Below are positions 7,033-16,977 of a stretch of DNA of 64,000 bases, one piece after another. The DNA is from Saccharibacillus endophyticus (GTDB lineage: Bacteria; Bacillota; Bacilli; Paenibacillales; Paenibacillaceae): positions 496,001 through 560,000 of the forward strand of contig NZ_JAAZWE010000003.1 of the NCBI RefSeq assembly GCF_013185185.1. The letters are read 5' to 3'. Under the pieces are notes generated by a model, which did not search any database, was not told where the DNA came from, and saw only the letters and a list, made by a program, of their open reading frames with translations. Made by a program: the position numbers and the translations under genes. The number at the start of each line of letters is the position of its first letter. Position 1 is the first letter of the stretch.

Positions 7033-10000
7033 ATGTTACACTCTGTGATCCAAAAAAACAATTACCAAGATTCGATCAACTTAATGCTGTTAACCAACTC
7101 CATTAACGGATTAGAAGGCGTTACGCAAGGCCAGGTCATGATGGCTACGGACGCCAATAAAGATATCTTGAAAGCAGCCGGCTTGTTCACCGACGAGGTT
7201 CAGGGCGCGGGCGCCAACGATATGGCCATTGTCGTGGAATCCGATGACGCGAACATTCTCGAATCGGTCGTCGAAGAAGTGAAACGCTTCTTGAGCAACC
7301 TGTCGGGCAGCAAAAAAGGCGACGGCATCGAAAGCGTGGACAACTGGAAAGACGCTTTGGAAGCCATGCCGGACGCCAATTTGGCGCTGTTGTCCATTCC
7401 GGGCATCTACGCGGCGGGCGAGATCGAAAAAGCTTTGGATTCGGGACTGCATGTATTCTCCTTCAGCGACAACGTGAGCCTGGAAGACGAGATTCGCCTG
7501 AAGCAAAAAGCGCATGAAAAAGGTCTGCTGTTGATGGGTCCGGACTGCGGTACGGGCGTACTGTCCAGCGTTCCGCTTGCCTTTACCAACGTGACCAACC
7601 CGGGCAACATCGGCATCGTGGCCGCATCCGGCACGGGCATTCAGGAAGCGACCACCATTATCGACCGTCTGGGCGGCGGCGTCGTTCATGCGATCGGAAC
7701 CGGCGGACGCGACCTCAAAGAAGGCGTGAACGCGCAAACGATGATCGACGCCGTTGTTGCTCTTGAGCAGCACGCGCCGACCGACGTGATCCTGGTCATT
7801 TCTAAACCGCCTGCGAAAAAAGTCCGCGACAACGTGATGCAGCTGCTGCAATCGTTATCCAAACCGGTCGTCGCATTGTTCCTGGGCGAAAAGCCGGAAG
7901 CGCATGTCGGCAACGTATCGCTGGCTTATACCTTAGAAGAAGCGGCGAAGATCGCGGTCGATATCTCGAACGGCGACGACGTGAAAGCCAACTACAATGA
8001 ACCGATCGACTTCGCGGTCGACCAACCGCTTGCGGCAGGAAAAACGGTGAAAGGCCTTTACTCCGGCGGCACGCTGGCGAGCGAAGCGGCGACGCTGATC
8101 TCCGACGCGCTGGGCCTGGACAACGTGAAAGGCGAAGAAGGCTATATCTTGAACACGCAGGGCTTCCAAGTGATGGACCTTGGCGACGACGTGTATACCC
8201 AAGGTAAGCCTCACCCGATGATCGACCCTGAAGTTCGCGTGAACAAGCTCAAAGAAGTGCTGAAAGACGAAAGCACGGGCATCATCCTGGTCGACGTCGT
8301 GCTCGGCTACGGCGCGCATGCCGATATGGCAGCCGCTCTGGCTCCGAGCATCAAGTCCGCTCTGGACGAAGCTCAAGCTTCCGGCCGTCAATTGTACGTG
8401 ATCGGCAGCGTCGTCGGCACCGACAACGATCCGCAAAACTACGCGCAGGCCGTCCAAACGCTCAAAGACGCCGGCGTAATCGTCGAAAGCAGCAACGCGC
8501 GCGCAATCCGTTTGGCGCTTAAGCTGATGGGACGCGAACTGCAAGTCGCGGACAAAGGCCGCGTGGAATATACCGATGCCAAGATCGAAGTTCCGGCTCC
8601 GGGCGAAAAAGTGCTCGAGCTGCTGAACAGCGTGCCGCGCGTCATCAATATCGGCATCCAAAGCTTTACCGAGTCGATCACCGCGTTCCAGGGCAAGGCG
8701 CTGCAATTCACATGGCGTCCGAAAGCGGGCGGCAATCAAAAGCTGATCCGCATCCTGAACGAGCTGGAAAAACGCGAAGAAGAAATCAACGCGTCCAACG
8801 ATAAAATCGTGGCCCGCCTGATCGAATCGCAGCCGTTCCTCGTGGACGCGCGTCCGGCCAAAGAAGTCATCGCGGAACTGAACACGGACGAGAAAGTCAT
8901 TCTGCATGCTGGACCGCCGATCAAGTACGAGAACATGACCGGCCCGATGAAAGGCTCCGTGATCGGCGCGATGCTGTTCGAAGGCTGGGCAGCGAACCAA
9001 GAAGAGGCTCTCTGCCAGTTGGAAAACAACGAAGTGAAGTTCATTCCGTGTCACCATGTCGGCGCCGTAGGCCCGATGGGCGGCATCACCTCGGCGAACT
9101 TCCCGGTATTCGTCGTCGAAAACAAAACGGACGGAACGACGGGCTACTGCATCATGAACGAAGGCATCGGCGAAGTGCTGCGTTTCGGCGCGAACAACGA
9201 GAACGTCATCAACCGTCTGAAATGGATGCGCGACGTGCTCGGTCCGGTACTCGGTCAAGCGCTGCGTACCCTCGAAGAAGGATTGAACCTGAACGTGATG
9301 ATCGCCCGCGCGATCGCGATGGGCGACGAGTTCCACCAACGCAATATCGCGGCATCGCTCGTGTTCCTGAAAGAAATCACGCCGGCGATCACGCTGCTCG
9401 ATATCGATCAGAAGAACAAAGCGGACGTGATCCAGTTCCTGGCCAACACCGATCAGTTCTTCCTGAACATCATGATGGCGACAAGCAAAGCGATGGTCGA
9501 TTACGCGCGCAAAGTTCAAGAAGGCTGCGTCGTCACGACTATGGCGCGCAACGGCGAAAACTTCGGCGTACGCATCAGCGCATTGGGCGACGAATGGTTC
9601 ACGGGTCCGGTCAACACGCCTGACGGCTTGTACTTTACAGGCTACTCGGCCGAGCAGGCCAACCCGGATATCGGCGACAGCGCCATTACGGAAACGGTCG
9701 GCGTCGGCGGCATGGCGATGATCGCGGCACCGGGCGTCACCCGCTTCGTCGGCCTGAACGGTCTGGACGACGCGCAAAACATTTCCGAAGAAATGCAGCG
9801 CATCTCGATCACCAACAACCCGACCTGGACGATTCCGAACTGGAACTTCAAAGGCGCTACCTTGGGTATCGATATCCGCAAAGTCGTGGAAACGGGCATC
9901 ACGCCGATCATCAACACCGGTATCGCGCACAAAGAAGCCGGTGTCGGTCAGATTGGAGCGGGTACCGTACGTGCACCGCTGGTCTGCTTCGAAAATGCGC

Positions 10001-10044
10001 TGATCGCCTATGCGAAGTCGCTGGGCATCAACGTCGAAGAGTAA
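7033..10044 (+). CDS. allFG: Fused AllF-AllG oxamate carbamoyltransferase subunits
   Basis: This 1003-residue protein joins two subunits that are separate in E. coli. Residues 1 to about 580 match FdrA/AllF (GPDCGT, ASGTGIQE and GGRDLKEG motifs, then LYSGGTLA). Residues from about 590 match YlbE/AllG, DUF1116 (LHAGPP, CHHVGAVGPMGG, DEFHQRN, GIAHKEAGVGQIGAGTVRAP). There is no stop or ribosome-binding site at the join. The ATG at 7033 follows AAAGGAGGG; the in-frame TTG at 6967 lacks one. In E. coli AllFGH converts oxalurate and phosphate to oxamate and carbamoyl phosphate. The third subunit follows 6 nt downstream. Assignment is strong; activity is inferred. Confidence 0.9.
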   Translation: MLHSVIQKNNYQDSINLMLLTNSINGLEGVTQGQVMMATDANKDILKAAGLFTDEVQGAGANDMAIVVESDDANILESVVEEVKRFLSNLSGSKKGDGIESVDNWKDALEAMPDANLALLSIPGIYAAGEIEKALDSGLHVFSFSDNVSLEDEIRLKQKAHEKGLLLMGPDCGTGVLSSVPLAFTNVTNPGNIGIVAASGTGIQEATTIIDRLGGGVVHAIGTGGRDLKEGVNAQTMIDAVVALEQHAPTDVILVISKPPAKKVRDNVMQLLQSLSKPVVALFLGEKPEAHVGNVSLAYTLEEAAKIAVDISNGDDVKANYNEPIDFAVDQPLAAGKTVKGLYSGGTLASEAATLISDALGLDNVKGEEGYILNTQGFQVMDLGDDVYTQGKPHPMIDPEVRVNKLKEVLKDESTGIILVDVVLGYGAHADMAAALAPSIKSALDEAQASGRQLYVIGSVVGTDNDPQNYAQAVQTLKDAGVIVESSNARAIRLALKLMGRELQVADKGRVEYTDAKIEVPAPGEKVLELLNSVPRVINIGIQSFTESITAFQGKALQFTWRPKAGGNQKLIRILNELEKREEEINASNDKIVARLIESQPFLVDARPAKEVIAELNTDEKVILHAGPPIKYENMTGPMKGSVIGAMLFEGWAANQEEALCQLENNEVKFIPCHHVGAVGPMGGITSANFPVFVVENKTDGTTGYCIMNEGIGEVLRFGANNENVINRLKWMRDVLGPVLGQALRTLEEGLNLNVMIARAIAMGDEFHQRNIAASLVFLKEITPAITLLDIDQKNKADVIQFLANTDQFFLNIMMATSKAMVDYARKVQEGCVVTTMARNGENFGVRISALGDEWFTGPVNTPDGLYFTGYSAEQANPDIGDSAITETVGVGGMAMIAAPGVTRFVGLNGLDDAQNISEEMQRISITNNPTWTIPNWNFKGATLGIDIRKVVETGITPIINTGIAHKEAGVGQIGAGTVRAPLVCFENALIAYAKSLGINVEE

Positions 10045-10050
10045 GCTAAG

Positions 10051-11880
10051 ATGACTAATCGGAGCTTGACCTCGGCACAGTCTTCGGTCAGTTCTTATAT
10101 GTGGCAGTTTATCAAGCAAAAACCAAGCATTCAGGCAAGGGTCCATTCGATCTTCTCGAATGGATTCAACCTGAAAGTTCAAGATCGCTTATGGTTCGTC
10201 GGAAAAGGGGAGGAAAATCTGTCGGCAATTGGGCTTGCGCTCGGCGCCGCGGACTTTGAGCGTATTGCGGCAGGATTATTCGTAGGCGCGCAGGTCAAAA
10301 TGGTTCCTCTTTTTTCCCGATCCGACGAACAACTTGATCTGACATTTACCTGTTATATCAGGCCGATGCCGATCACGCTAACCGTACTGTCTATTCGTAT
10401 CGTCGATTTGTCTATTCCGCAGATCAGGCTCGACAAGTTGAACCGCAGCACTTTGCTGCATCAACTTGAAAAAGCGGAAATTCAGAAGAAATCAGGCTTC
10501 GCTTCGGCAGCGCTCGAACAGGCTTATATCCGCTTCGTTGACGGATCCGATTCGTTTTCTGCCGCTTCGCTTCAGCCTTTGATCGGTGCGGGAGTCGGCT
10601 TGACGCCTTCGGGCGACGACTTTTTGCAGGGGATGATCTTGTTTGAACGAATCACGGGCGTCAAGGCGACGATCACCGATTTGACCCGGCAGTCGCTTCA
10701 GCATCGCTCGACCACGGATATCAGCCTGGCTTATTACCAAGCGCTGTTCGACGGATATGCCAATATGCAGTGGATCAACCTTTTCAAAGCGATCGAAAGC
10801 GAAGACGAACAGCAGATTGCCGCAGCGATCGAAAAGAATCAAGCATACGGAGCAACCTCGGGAAACGACAGTCTAATGGGTGTGCTTACTTTTTTAAGAA
10901 AAGCTAAAATGGAGGCAATTATGGGAAAACGAATCGTAGTCGCATTGGGCGGTAACGCCATTTTGAACGAAGATCCTTCGACGCAGGGGCAGATCGAAGC
11001 GCTGCGTCACACCAGCAAGCAGCTGATCGAATTGATCAAGCAGGGGCATCAGCTGATCATCAGCCACGGCAACGGTCCTCAGGTCGGCAATCTGCTGCTT
11101 CAGCAGTCGATCGCGCAGTCCGAGAAGAACCCGGCGCTGCCGCTCGATACGTGCGTAGCGATGACGCAAGGCAGTATCGGTTACTGGCTGCAAAACACGA
11201 TGAACGAAGCGATCGCCGAAGCGGGTCTGAGCCAGCAGGTCGCTTCGATCGTGACGCAGGTCGTCGTCGACGAGAACGATCCGGCGTTCGCTAATCCGAC
11301 GAAGCCGATCGGTCCGTTCTTCACGCAAGAAGAAGCGGAAAAACTGTCGGCGGAAACTGGCGAAATCTATGTCGAAGATTCGGGCCGCGGTTACCGCAAA
11401 GTCGTGCCGTCCCCGAAACCGCAAACGATCGTCGAATACCCGATCATCAAAACGCTGATCGAAAACGGCTACGTGACCGTATCGGCAGGCGGCGGCGGTA
11501 TTCCGGTCAAAAAAGTGGCCCATGGTTATGAAGGCGTGGAAGCCGTCATCGACAAAGACTTCGCGTCCGCCAACCTGGCGAATCTGGTCGAAGCGGATTA
11601 TCTGTTCCTGCTGACCGGCGTGGACAATGTCTACGTGAACTACAACAAGCCGAACCAGGAGAAGCTGGAAAACGTGACGATCGACCAACTGCAAGCTTGG
11701 ATCGCCGAAGATCAATTCGCGCCGGGCAGCATGCTGCCGAAAGTCCAAGCGGCCATTTCCTTCGCGGAAAGCCGTCCGGGCAGCAAAGCGGTCATCACGT
11801 CGCTCGAAAATATCGGCGCGATCTTCAACGGCGGCTCCGCAACGGTGGTATTGGCGGGAAACCCGGTGCAGGCGGTCTGA
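10051..11880 (+). CDS. allHK: Fused AllH (DUF2877) and carbamate kinase AllK
   Basis: One uninterrupted frame encodes 609 residues. Residues 1 to about 290 are a DUF2877/YlbF (AllH) protein, with the signature [17 protein letters not shown] near 185. Residues 291-609 are a full-length carbamate kinase, starting [14 protein letters not shown], with HGNGPQVGN and an SAGGGGIPV motif. The start at 10051 lies 6 nt after allFG, so translation is coupled. GGAGG at 10911-10915 sits 5 nt ahead of an internal ATG (10921), so free kinase may also be made. The pair would finish oxalurate carbamoyl transfer and make ATP from carbamoyl phosphate. Confidence 0.88.
   Translation: MTNRSLTSAQSSVSSYMWQFIKQKPSIQARVHSIFSNGFNLKVQDRLWFVGKGEENLSAIGLALGAADFERIAAGLFVGAQVKMVPLFSRSDEQLDLTFTCYIRPMPITLTVLSIRIVDLSIPQIRLDKLNRSTLLHQLEKAEIQKKSGFASAALEQAYIRFVDGSDSFSAASLQPLIGAGVGLTPSGDDFLQGMILFERITGVKATITDLTRQSLQHRSTTDISLAYYQALFDGYANMQWINLFKAIESEDEQQIAAAIEKNQAYGATSGNDSLMGVLTFLRKAKMEAIMGKRIVVALGGNAILNEDPSTQGQIEALRHTSKQLIELIKQGHQLIISHGNGPQVGNLLLQQSIAQSEKNPALPLDTCVAMTQGSIGYWLQNTMNEAIAEAGLSQQVASIVTQVVVDENDPAFANPTKPIGPFFTQEEAEKLSAETGEIYVEDSGRGYRKVVPSPKPQTIVEYPIIKTLIENGYVTVSAGGGGIPVKKVAHGYEGVEAVIDKDFASANLANLVEADYLFLLTGVDNVYVNYNKPNQEKLENVTIDQLQAWIAEDQFAPGSMLPKVQAAISFAESRPGSKAVITSLENIGAIFNGGSATVVLAGNPVQAV
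10911..10923 (+). promoter_or_regulatory. Internal ribosome-binding site and start for AllK
   Basis: GGAGG at 10911-10915, a 5-nt spacer and ATG at 10921 lie in frame inside the fused gene, exactly where a free-standing carbamate kinase would begin. This is either a relic of recent stop-codon loss or a functional internal start. Confidence 0.5.
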
Positions 11881-11947
11881 TCACCCCATAAGGATCGCCT
11901 GCGCCTTTCCCGCGTTATCATATATAATAGAAGAAACACGTTTGAAG

Positions 11948-11994
11948 AATCCGTTCGTTACCGGCTGAAACCGGATGCGAACGGGTTTCTTTTT
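11948..11994 (+). terminator. Terminator after allHK
   Basis: AATCCGTTCG (11948-11957) pairs with CGAACGGGTT (11978-11987) around a 20-nt loop that contains a second small stem, followed by a T-rich run. TATAAT at 11923-11928 lies just upstream, but no acceptable -35 was seen. Confidence 0.75.
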
Positions 11995-12078
11995 TGTGAA
12001 AAGGTGGTACAGCGCTCGGCGTTATGCCGAATGGAATGCAGCACCGGGACCGAAAAAAAAGCCGAAAAACAAAAACGC

Positions 12079-12124
12079 TTGAAAGCGGTTAAAATTTGTG
12101 ATACCTTATGTGTAACCGGTTACC
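12079..12124 (+). promoter_or_regulatory. rbs promoter region: cre and RbsR operator
   Basis: TTGAAAGCGGTTAAAA (12079-12094) matches a cre site and includes a -35-like TTGAAA; a weak -10 TACCTT follows at 12102-12107. The perfect 12-bp palindrome GTAACCGGTTAC at 12112-12123 has the form of a LacI/GalR-family operator and lies 18 nt ahead of the regulator's own start. RbsR autoregulation plus CcpA repression is the natural reading. Confidence 0.65.
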
Positions 12125-12141
12125 TATTCGAGGTGAAAAGC

Positions 12142-13134
12142 ATGGTCACGATAAAAGATGTCGCAAAACACGCCGGCGTATCGGTAGCTACCGTATCGCG
12201 GGTACTTAACGAAACCGGTTATGTGCATGAAGATACGCGCCGTATGGTGGAAAAAGCGATTCAGGAACTGAATTACACGCCCAACGAGGTGGCCCGCTCC
12301 CTGTACAAGCGCAAATCGAGACTGATCGGATTGCTGCTGCCCGATATCACGAACCCGTATTTCCCGCAGCTTGCCCGAGGCGTGGAAGATCGCATGCAGG
12401 AAAGCGGATTTCGCCTGATCTTCGGCAACAGCGACGAAAGCGAACAAAAAGAACGCGATTACATCCAGACATTCGTGCAAAATAACGTGGTCGGCATTAT
12501 CTCGTCCACGAATTTTCCGAGCATGGATTTCTATCGCAGACTGAAAATACCGGTCGTGTTTTTGGATCGGATCTCCAGCGACCGCCCCGCGGTCTACGCG
12601 GACGGACGCGAAGGCGGGCGAATCGCGGCGCAGCAGATTATCGATCGCGGCAGCCGGCGCGTCGCCGTGCTGCAAGGCCCGGCGCATATCCGTCCGGCGC
12701 AGGACCGCTTTCAGGGCGCCGTCGAGGTGCTTCAGGATCACGGCGTTTCGCACGAAGTGATCTCTACCGATTCGTTCGCGCTGCATGAAGCGGAGCAAAA
12801 AGCGAAAAAGCTGTTCGAGACGGTTCCGGATGTCGACGGCGTCATTGCCAGCAACGACATGGCGGCGATCGCCGTGCTGCACGAAGCTCTTCGGTTAGGC
12901 AAAAAGGTGCCGGAGGACGTGCAGATTATCGGCTTCGACGATATTCCGCTGAGCGGACTGCTGTTCCCGCCGCTGTCGACGATCCGCCAGCCCGCTTACG
13001 ATATGGGCTACAAGGCGGCGGAATTGATGATTCAATTAATCGAGGAACAAACGGTAGAACTGCGCAACATCCAGATGCCCGTCGAATTTATCGAACGGGG
13101 CAGCACGCGCGCGAAGCCGGAGAAGCCGTACTGA
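12142..13134 (+). CDS. rbsR: Ribose operon repressor, LacI family
   Basis: This 330-residue LacI/GalR-family regulator has an N-terminal helix-turn-helix (VTIKDVAKHAGVSVATVSRV, residues 2-21), a hinge, and a periplasmic-binding-protein-like effector domain with the usual GFDDIPLS segment near residue 270. The ATG at 12142 is chosen because GAGGTG precedes it and the family N terminus begins there; the longer frame upstream runs through the operator. It is the first gene of a ribose operon with the standard order R-K-D-A-C-B. It probably represses the operon from the palindrome at 12112 and is relieved by ribose or a ribose derivative. Confidence 0.9.
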   Translation: MVTIKDVAKHAGVSVATVSRVLNETGYVHEDTRRMVEKAIQELNYTPNEVARSLYKRKSRLIGLLLPDITNPYFPQLARGVEDRMQESGFRLIFGNSDESEQKERDYIQTFVQNNVVGIISSTNFPSMDFYRRLKIPVVFLDRISSDRPAVYADGREGGRIAAQQIIDRGSRRVAVLQGPAHIRPAQDRFQGAVEVLQDHGVSHEVISTDSFALHEAEQKAKKLFETVPDVDGVIASNDMAAIAVLHEALRLGKKVPEDVQIIGFDDIPLSGLLFPPLSTIRQPAYDMGYKAAELMIQLIEEQTVELRNIQMPVEFIERGSTRAKPEKPY

Positions 13135-13184
13135 ACAGCTTCTTCGGCCATAACGGAACCTATATAGAAAAGGCGGGAATGAAC

Positions 13185-14087
13185 ATGAGCATCTCTAATA
13201 ACAAACGCGCACGCGTCGTCGTGGTCGGAAGCTGTTCGATGGACTTGGTCGTTACGTCTTCCAGACGGCCGGGGGCGGGAGAAACGGTACTCGGAGAAAG
13301 CTTCAAGACCGTACCTGGCGGCAAGGGAGCCAACCAGGCGGTAGCCGCGGCCAGACTCGGCGCGGAAGTGTCCATGATCGGACGGGTCGGCGACGATGCG
13401 TTGGGTCAAACGATTTTGGATAACCTGAAACAGAACGGTGTTCTTGTGAATAATGTGGAACCGGTTACACATTGCGAAAGCGGAACGGCGCATATCATTT
13501 TGGCCGAAGGCGACAACAGCATCATCGTGGTCGAAGCAGCCAATCGCGAAGTAACGCCCGAGTACGTGGAAAAGGCTCGCGCCACGATCGAACAGGCCGA
13601 TATCGTGCTGATCCAGCAGGAAATTCCGGCCGAGACCGTGCTGCTCGTCAGCCGCATCTGCAAGCAGGCCGGCGTGCCGCTGCTGCTGAATCCCGCGCCT
13701 GCCCGTCCGGTCGAAGCCGAAGTGATCGAAAACAGCGCGTACTTGACCCCGAACGAACATGAAGCAAGCCTTTTGTTCGACGGAGCGGATCTGGGCAAAA
13801 GCCTGCGGAAGTATCCGAATCGCCTGATCGTGACCGAAGGAAGCCGCGGCGTTCGTTATTTCGACGGCAATGAAGAGGCGGTCGTTCCTTCTTACCCGGT
13901 CGAAGCGGTCGATACGACGGGAGCCGGCGATACGTTCAATGCGGCTTTCGCGGTAGCTCTGGCCGAAGGACAAGGGATCGCGGACAGTTTGCGTTTTGCC
14001 AACCGGGCGGCATCGTTGTCGGTCACGCGTTTCGGCGCGCAGGGCGGCATGCCGACCCGGCAGGAAGTCGAGGAGGCGCTGGCATGA
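13185..14087 (+). CDS. rbsK: Ribokinase
   Basis: This 300-residue PfkB-family kinase phosphorylates ribose to ribose 5-phosphate using ATP. Both family signatures are present: GGKGANQAVAAARLG near residue 43 and the C-terminal DTTGAGDTFNAAFA near 243, whose aspartate is the catalytic base. AAAGGCGGG is only 1 nt from the ATG at 13179 but 7 nt from the ATG at 13185, so 13185 is preferred. The stop overlaps the start of rbsD (ATGA), so the two are translationally coupled. Confidence 0.92.
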   Translation: MSISNNKRARVVVVGSCSMDLVVTSSRRPGAGETVLGESFKTVPGGKGANQAVAAARLGAEVSMIGRVGDDALGQTILDNLKQNGVLVNNVEPVTHCESGTAHIILAEGDNSIIVVEAANREVTPEYVEKARATIEQADIVLIQQEIPAETVLLVSRICKQAGVPLLLNPAPARPVEAEVIENSAYLTPNEHEASLLFDGADLGKSLRKYPNRLIVTEGSRGVRYFDGNEEAVVPSYPVEAVDTTGAGDTFNAAFAVALAEGQGIADSLRFANRAASLSVTRFGAQGGMPTRQEVEEALA

Positions 14088-14491
14088 AAAAGAACGGCAT
14101 CTTGAACAGCCATATTTCCAAAGTGTTGGCCGACCTGGGGCATACCGATTATATCGTCATCGCCGACCTGGGGCTTCCGGTTCCGGCGGGCGTGCCCAAG
14201 ATCGATCTGGCGTTGACCTACGGCGTTCCCGGTTTCGAGCAGGTCGTCGAGATCGTAGCCGCCGATATGGAAATCGAGAAAGTGACGATCGCCGAAGAGA
14301 TGGTCGCGCAAAACGAATCCGCCTACGCTTTTACGGTCGATACCTTCCGAAAAGCCGAGATCGAATCATGCAGCCATAAAGAATTCAAAAAGCGGACCTC
14401 GGGAGCCAAAGTCGTGATACGGACCGGCGAAGCCAAGCCTTATGCCAACTGCATCCTGCAAGCGGGCGTTTGGTTCGGCACTCAAGAATAG
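14084..14491 (+). CDS. rbsD: D-ribose pyranase
   Basis: This 135-residue RbsD/FucU-family protein interconverts the beta-pyranose and beta-furanose forms of ribose so that ribokinase receives its furanose substrate. Typical features are the N-terminal [20 protein letters not shown] with the family histidine, the IADLGLPVP stretch and a C-terminal [12 protein letters not shown] motif. The start overlaps the rbsK stop by 4 nt; rbsA begins 11 nt after its stop. Confidence 0.92.
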   Translation: MKKNGILNSHISKVLADLGHTDYIVIADLGLPVPAGVPKIDLALTYGVPGFEQVVEIVAADMEIEKVTIAEEMVAQNESAYAFTVDTFRKAEIESCSHKEFKKRTSGAKVVIRTGEAKPYANCILQAGVWFGTQE

Positions 14492-14502
14492 GAGGAAGCG
14501 GC

Positions 14503-15984
14503 ATGCATATCGAAATGCACGGCATTCATAAAGCCTTCGGCACGAACCAGGTGCTGAAAGGCGTCGATTTCGAGCTGAGACAAGGCGAAGTCCATGCGCT
14601 GATGGGCGAGAACGGCGCAGGCAAGTCTACCTTGATGAATATCCTGGTGGGCCTTCACGCGCTGGACGAAGGCAAAATCACGGTCGACGGCAAAGAAACG
14701 GTTTTCTCGAATCCCGGGGAAGCCGAGAAGCAGGGCATCACGTTCATCCATCAGGAGCTGAATATTTGGCCGGAAATGACCGTGCTCGAAAATTTGTTTA
14801 TCGGCCGGGAACTGAACCTGCCTTACGGCCTGCTCGATACGCGAAAAATGAAACGTTTGGCCCGCGAGCAGCTTCAACGCTTATCCGTCGATCTGCCGTT
14901 GAATCGCGAAGCCGGTGCTTGTTCGGTCGGACAGCAGCAGATGATCGAGATCGCCAAGGCGCTCATGACCGACGCGAAAGTGATCATCATGGACGAGCCG
15001 ACGGCGGCATTGACCGAACGCGAGATCGTCAAGCTGTTCGAAGTCATTCGCGCGCTCAAAGCCGAAGGCGTTTCCATCGTGTACATTTCGCACCGGATGG
15101 AAGAGATTTTCGCGATTTGCGACCGGATCACGGTGATGCGCGACGGGATTACGGTGGACACGAAAGACATCCCGGCGACGAACTTCGACGAGGTCGTGCG
15201 CAAGATGGTCGGACGCGAGCTGACCGAGCGTTACCCGAAGCGGAATCCGAAGCCCGGCGAAGTGGTGTTGGAAGTGAAAAACGCGACCCGGCGAGGGTTG
15301 TTCGAAAATATCAGCTTCAAGGTTCATGCGGGAGAGGTCGTCGGTTTCTCGGGGCTGATGGGCGCGGGACGCACGGAAATCATGCGCGCGATCTTCGGTC
15401 TGGATAAGCTGCATAGCGGAGAAATCATGCTCAAAGGCAAAAAGATCAATATCCGCCGTCCGGAAGACGCGGTGCGGCACGGCATCGGCTTTATCACCGA
15501 AGACCGCAAAGACGAAGGTCTCGTGCTCGACTTCTCGATCCGCGAAAACATGGCGCTGCCGAATCTGTTCAGCTTCACGTCCAAAGGCTTTATTTCTTCC
15601 CGCAAAGAAAAAGAATTCGTGGACACGCTGGTCAAGCGCCTCCAAGTCAAAACGCAATCCGCCGAAACGCCGGCCGGAAGTTTGTCGGGCGGCAATCAGC
15701 AAAAAGTCGTTATCGCCAAATGGATCGGCATCGGGCCCAGCCTGCTTATTCTTGACGAACCGACGCGCGGCGTAGACGTAGGAGCCAAGCGGGAAATTTA
15801 TCAGTTGATCAACGAGCTGACCGACCGGGGCGTGGCGATCATCATGGTGTCTTCCGAACTTCCGGAGGTGCTCGGCATGAGCGACAGAATCATCGTCGTG
15901 CATGAAGGCCATATCGGCGGAGAGCTTACAGGCAGCGAAGCGACGCAAGAAAATATTATGACTTTAGCGACAGGGGGACAATAA
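14503..15984 (+). CDS. rbsA: Ribose ABC transporter ATPase
   Basis: This 493-residue protein carries two fused ABC cassettes as in all RbsA proteins. The first has Walker [10 protein letters not shown] (near residue 39) and the signature-like [13 protein letters not shown]. The second has a degenerate P-loop region ([11 protein letters not shown]) and a full LSGGNQQK signature with Walker [15 protein letters not shown]. The ATG at 14503 follows GGAGGAAGCGGC. It energises ribose import through RbsC. Substrate assignment comes from the operon, since related two-domain ATPases serve other pentoses and hexoses. Confidence 0.9.
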   Translation: MHIEMHGIHKAFGTNQVLKGVDFELRQGEVHALMGENGAGKSTLMNILVGLHALDEGKITVDGKETVFSNPGEAEKQGITFIHQELNIWPEMTVLENLFIGRELNLPYGLLDTRKMKRLAREQLQRLSVDLPLNREAGACSVGQQQMIEIAKALMTDAKVIIMDEPTAALTEREIVKLFEVIRALKAEGVSIVYISHRMEEIFAICDRITVMRDGITVDTKDIPATNFDEVVRKMVGRELTERYPKRNPKPGEVVLEVKNATRRGLFENISFKVHAGEVVGFSGLMGAGRTEIMRAIFGLDKLHSGEIMLKGKKINIRRPEDAVRHGIGFITEDRKDEGLVLDFSIRENMALPNLFSFTSKGFISSRKEKEFVDTLVKRLQVKTQSAETPAGSLSGGNQQKVVIAKWIGIGPSLLILDEPTRGVDVGAKREIYQLINELTDRGVAIIMVSSELPEVLGMSDRIIVVHEGHIGGELTGSEATQENIMTLATGGQ

Positions 15985-15985
15985 G

Positions 15986-16957
15986 ATGCAAAAATCAGCT
16001 TCCGCGGCCGATACGGGCAAGCGCTTCAAATTATCGGAGGTCACGCAAAAACTCGGTCCTTTATTGGGCTTCATCATCCTGGTCATGATCGTGTCGATCC
16101 TGAATCCGGCATTTATGGAACCGCTTAATATTTTGAATCTGCTGCGCCAGGTGGCGATTAACGCGCTGATCGCGTTCGGCATGACGTTCGTGATTTTGAC
16201 CGGCGGCATCGATTTGTCGGTCGGTTCGATTTTGGCATTATCCAGCGCATTCGTCGCGAACCTGATGCTGGCCGGCGTCGATCCGATTCTCGCGATCCTG
16301 ATCGGCTGTATCGCCGGCGCGATCATGGGCGCGATCAACGGCCTCTTGATCACGAAAGGAAAAATGGCGCCGTTTATCGCCACGCTCGCTACGATGACGA
16401 TTTTCCGCGGATTAACGCTCGTTTATACCAACGGTAATCCGATCACGGGTTTGGGCGACGATATGTCGTTCCAATTGTTCGGCCGCGGTTATTTCTTGGG
16501 AATTCCGGTTCCGGCCATCACTACCATGATCGTATTCGCGGTACTGTGGATTATTTTGCATAAAACGGCTTTCGGACGCAAAACGTACGCGATCGGCGGT
16601 AACGAAAAAGCAGCAATCGTATCGGGCATCAAAGTGCATCGCGTCAAAATCATGATCTACAGCCTGGCCGGCATGCTGTCCGCTTTGGCGGGCGCTATCC
16701 TGATGTCCCGTCTGAATTCCGCGCAGCCTACGGCCGGACAATCGTACGAGCTGGACGCGATCGCGGCGGTCGTTTTGGGCGGAACCAGCCTGACGGGCGG
16801 ACGCGGATGGATCGTCGGCACATTGATCGGCGCCCTGATCATCGCGACGCTGAACAACGGCTTGAACCTGCTCGGCGTGTCTTCGTTCTTCCAGATGGTA
16901 GTCAAAGGCGTCGTGATCCTGATCGCGGTGCTGATCGACCGCAAGCGGTCGGCTTAA
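15986..16957 (+). CDS. rbsC: Ribose ABC transporter permease
   Basis: This 323-residue membrane protein of the branched-chain/ribose permease group has eight to ten hydrophobic segments. The family motif TGGIDLSVGSILALSS (near residue 71) and the C-terminal LGGTSLTGGRG loop that contacts the ATPase are both present. It starts 1 nt after the rbsA stop, with AGGGGG as ribosome-binding site, so the two are tightly coupled. It forms the channel for ribose delivered by RbsB. Confidence 0.92.
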   Translation: MQKSASAADTGKRFKLSEVTQKLGPLLGFIILVMIVSILNPAFMEPLNILNLLRQVAINALIAFGMTFVILTGGIDLSVGSILALSSAFVANLMLAGVDPILAILIGCIAGAIMGAINGLLITKGKMAPFIATLATMTIFRGLTLVYTNGNPITGLGDDMSFQLFGRGYFLGIPVPAITTMIVFAVLWIILHKTAFGRKTYAIGGNEKAAIVSGIKVHRVKIMIYSLAGMLSALAGAILMSRLNSAQPTAGQSYELDAIAAVVLGGTSLTGGRGWIVGTLIGALIIATLNNGLNLLGVSSFFQMVVKGVVILIAVLIDRKRSA

Positions 16958-16977
16958 AACAGAAAGAAGGTGACCCC

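Noticed and set aside
7933..10182. 749-codon open frame on the minus strand across allFG
   Set aside because: It mirrors the codon bias of the plus-strand gene, which has full family motifs. The antisense product is rich in Arg, Asp, His and Val with no recognisable domain. Similar shadows over allB (2338-3765), the SDR/luxS region (20714-21970) and the GH81 gene (30316-31527) were dropped for the same reason.
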